Shown piece after piece: positions 61,896-64,000 of a DNA stretch of 64,000 bases (the first letter of the stretch is position 1; the number at the start of each line of letters is the position of its first letter). Below the pieces are notes generated by a model, which did no database searches, was not told the origin of the DNA, and worked only from the letters and a program-made list of their open reading frames with translations. A program made the position numbers and the translations under genes. Source of the DNA: Hyphomicrobiales bacterium (lineage in GTDB: Bacteria > Pseudomonadota > Alphaproteobacteria > Rhizobiales > RI-29); NCBI GenBank assembly GCA_016125495.1, contig WGLQ01000009.1:158264-222263 (forward strand), written 5' to 3'.

Positions 61896-64000
61896 ATGAC
61901 CGACGCTATTCGCCGCCAGACGCCAGCGTTCACCGATGCCGCCGCCAGCGGCAATTCGCCGGGCGCTCCGGGCGCCGGCGAGCATGGACCCCATAACCTC
62001 GGCCCTACTCTGCCCGGCATACGCCCGCGTGCCAGCGGCGCGGGCGCCCATATCGTCGCGCCGACCGGTACCACCCGTCCGCTGGCAGCGGCACAGCCCG
62101 GCGATCCGGCACCGGTTCCGAGCGCCCCGACCCGGCCGCGCGCGCCCACCATTGCGGGCGGTGCGACGCTTGCCCCGCGCACCGCCGCTCCGGCGTGCGA
62201 TGGCGCGTTCGCTCCGGCGCACTCCCATTCCGCCGCCGAGTTGCCTGCGCCGATGTCGTCCGTGGCTCCCATCCGACCATCAGGCGGCCTGCGCAATGAT
62301 GAAGCAGCGCACGGTATCGTCGGTTCCCGGACCATCGAACGCGCAGCAGGCGCCTCGGGACAGCCCGCGCCGAGCCCCGCGCCGCACCGTGGCGTGGAGG
62401 CCGGCGAGGCATCCGACGTGTTCGAGCCCCGCGAGGTCGCCGCTCCGGCGAGCGCCGACGAGGCCGTTCGCTCGCTTGCCGCGACCATCGAGGATCTCCT
62501 GGCCGAGAGCGAAATGCCGACGCCGCGCACGTTCGACGTGCTGCGCATCCCGGGAACGCCTGCGCGCCGTGCCGACGACGCAAAGCCGCTCGCAGCCGCC
62601 GAGGGCAAATCTCCGGCCCGCACCTTCCGCGGCCGCCAGCTGCCGCCTCCGCCACCCATTTTCAAGATTTCGAGCGCCCAGACCAGCGAGGTCGCACGCA
62701 CCGGCGATCTCGTCGGCGATATCGCGAGCGAGATCGCGCGTCAGCTGCGCGGCGCCGAAGCCGCCTCCGACATCCCTGGATCGGGCAACCACACGAGCCT
62801 GGTTGCCCATGACAGGAGCCCGTCCGAAGAGCCCCGCGAGACCTTTGTCGCGGAACCGACCGCCGGCCGCGACGTGCACGAGCAGACCTCTCCGACGGAC
62901 AGATCTGTTTCCCGGCACCCGGCGCCGGCGGCGGGCGAACCACACACGGGCGCCCGGTTCCTCTCGGAGCACGCCACCCCCCTTTCGCGCCAGAGCGAGC
63001 CGGAGCGCGCCGTCCCCCTGCCTGCCGATGTCCCGCCGGTTGCCCACGCTGCGCCCTGGAGCGCGACGGTCTCGTCCGTTGCCGCCCGCATCCCGCCCAC
63101 CTCGAGCCGCGACCCAAGGGGCCTCGCGATTGCCGCGGCCGAGCGCTATGAGCCCGCAGCTGCGCAAACCGATTGGTACGGCGTGCCCATCGAAACCGCA
63201 CGCGCCACGGCTCCCGCCCCGGCCGAAGCCGCCGCCGAGCCCACGCACCCGGCCGCCCCGCACCCGCATCGGATTTCGGCCCACCTGCCGGATCGCGCCA
63301 CGGCGCAGCCGGCGAATGCCTTCGCAACCGATGATGATGCGCAATACGATTACGCGACACATGTCCAGGCGGACGACGCCTCGCACGACCCGATGGATTC
63401 CCCGCGCATCGTCACCTCGCGGATGGCTCAGCCGGTGCCGGCGAACCAGCACAGCCGGGTCGAGTTGACGTCCGTCGACGACCAGAGCGAGCAATTGCCC
63501 CGCTGGCTTAGCCTCTCGCGGGACAACCCCTCAAGCAGGCGCGCCGGGCGAACCGGCCTCATCGTCGGCGGAGCACTCGCCGCCGCCGCGCTACTCGGAT
63601 ACGCCGGTGCCGGAGGCATCGATCTCATTCGCGGCCTCTGGAGCCTGCCCGAAAGCGCGACGAACGAACCCGCCGGCGCCACGACCCTGGTCGCGGCGCA
63701 GCCCGCCCCGCGGAACGCCGACGCCTCCGCCAGACCCGCAAAGGCGGCCCTCATGGCGCTCCTCGGCGGTGAGGAGGACAAGTTCGAGGAGACCGAAACG
63801 AACGCCGCCGCCAGCGAGGGCGTCCCCACCTTCCCGGTTCGCACCGCCACGCTCGCGCCCGAACTGCCCGCAGCCGCCCTGCAATCGGACAACCGGACGG
63901 GCGCGACGGGTGCGGTCGAGCCAATCTACGCCGAAGCCAAGGTCACCGTTCCGACGGCCGATGAGGTCCGTGCCTTCCTGCAGGCGCTTCGTCGTGGGGC
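61896..64000 (+). CDS. Large disordered single-pass membrane protein (3' cut by window edge)
   Basis: An uninterrupted frame from ATG 61896 to the window end gives at least 701 codons with G or C in most third positions. Residues 1-545 are Ala/Pro/Arg/Glu-rich and probably disordered, with a few hydrophobic islands such as EAVRSLAATIEDLLAESE. A membrane helix at about 552-572 (TGLIVGGALAAAALLGYAG) is followed by an Ala/Thr/Pro-rich stretch and a folded-looking part beginning near the window edge (PTADEVRAFLQALRRG). The start has AGGA upstream. The family is not recognised. The complete C-terminus would be needed for a call. Confidence 0.75.
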   Translation, partial: MTDAIRRQTPAFTDAAASGNSPGAPGAGEHGPHNLGPTLPGIRPRASGAGAHIVAPTGTTRPLAAAQPGDPAPVPSAPTRPRAPTIAGGATLAPRTAAPACDGAFAPAHSHSAAELPAPMSSVAPIRPSGGLRNDEAAHGIVGSRTIERAAGASGQPAPSPAPHRGVEAGEASDVFEPREVAAPASADEAVRSLAATIEDLLAESEMPTPRTFDVLRIPGTPARRADDAKPLAAAEGKSPARTFRGRQLPPPPPIFKISSAQTSEVARTGDLVGDIASEIARQLRGAEAASDIPGSGNHTSLVAHDRSPSEEPRETFVAEPTAGRDVHEQTSPTDRSVSRHPAPAAGEPHTGARFLSEHATPLSRQSEPERAVPLPADVPPVAHAAPWSATVSSVAARIPPTSSRDPRGLAIAAAERYEPAAAQTDWYGVPIETARATAPAPAEAAAEPTHPAAPHPHRISAHLPDRATAQPANAFATDDDAQYDYATHVQADDASHDPMDSPRIVTSRMAQPVPANQHSRVELTSVDDQSEQLPRWLSLSRDNPSSRRAGRTGLIVGGALAAAALLGYAGAGGIDLIRGLWSLPESATNEPAGATTLVAAQPAPRNADASARPAKAALMALLGGEEDKFEETETNAAASEGVPTFPVRTATLAPELPAAALQSDNRTGATGAVEPIYAEAKVTVPTADEVRAFLQALRRG

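Noticed and set aside
61936..63468. A 510-codon open frame in another phase inside the final gene
   Set aside because: It is Pro/Arg/Ser-rich with poor codon structure; the frame from ATG 61896 has the better third-base pattern and stays open to the window edge.

Overview
The window is high-GC DNA from an alphaproteobacterium, most likely Hyphomicrobiales (Rhizobiales) or a near relative. This rests on the gene orders rpmH-rnpA-yidC-engB / argB / HAD nucleotidase and parvulin-secA, the TRAP transporters, and two cobalamin riboswitches. It is a chromosomal segment with dense, often overlapping genes (ATGA and TGATG junctions). I found no tRNA, rRNA, insertion sequence or CRISPR array. One gene (14762-15814) is clearly AT-richer than everything around it.

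Region by region. 1-5000: the end of an unknown gene, then a cobalamin riboswitch in front of cbtB-cbtA (predicted cobalt uptake), then late cobalamin-assembly genes (cobU/cobP on the minus strand; alpha-ribazole phosphatase, cbiB and the threonine-phosphate decarboxylase on the plus strand). 5043-13934: a seven-gene minus-strand operon (N-formylglutamate amidohydrolase, TRAP dctQ-dctM-dctP, glutamine-synthetase-like ligase, aldehyde dehydrogenase, iron alcohol dehydrogenase) divergent from an RpiR regulator; it looks like a gamma-glutamylation route for an amine or amino alcohol. 13967-19233: GNAT, the AT-rich TIR/deoxyribosyltransferase-like gene, a ketopantoate-reductase-like gene, hlyU, a BKACE enzyme and a small membrane protein. 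20016-24329: a zinc module with a His-rich ZnuD-type TonB receptor and a COG0523 GTPase, separated by 800 bp carrying two Zur-like palindromes. 24498-34453: a cobalamin uptake module of riboswitch, btuB, btuF-btuC-btuD, two unrecognised companion genes, and exbB-exbD-exbD-tonB. 35339-40952: DUF2478, an orphan histidine kinase, then a DUF547 / TVP38 / MerA-like oxidoreductase set. 41303-60151: conserved housekeeping genes (rpmH, rnpA, yidC, engB, argB, HAD nucleotidase, parvulin, secA) with accessory inserts: a Clp_N-linker-beta-domain-membrane-anchor protein between engB and argB, and a mini exosortase locus plus a ridA-dadA-racemase operon between argB and the HAD gene, followed by a copper amine oxidase. 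60564-64000: an orphan TAXI binding protein and a long, mostly disordered single-pass membrane protein cut by the window edge.

How they work together. Both TonB receptors carry a similar TonB box (EGI-hydrophobic-I) and could be energised by the single exbB-exbD-exbD-tonB set. Cobalamin supply combines uptake (btu), cobalt import (cbtAB) and nucleotide-loop assembly, with the uptake and cobalt branches each under a B12 riboswitch. The places most likely to hold something new are the Clp_N fusion (44743-46770), the exosortase mini-locus (47963-49923), the isolated AT-rich effector-like gene (14762-15814), and the TRAP/glutamine-synthetase-like operon (5043-12893).
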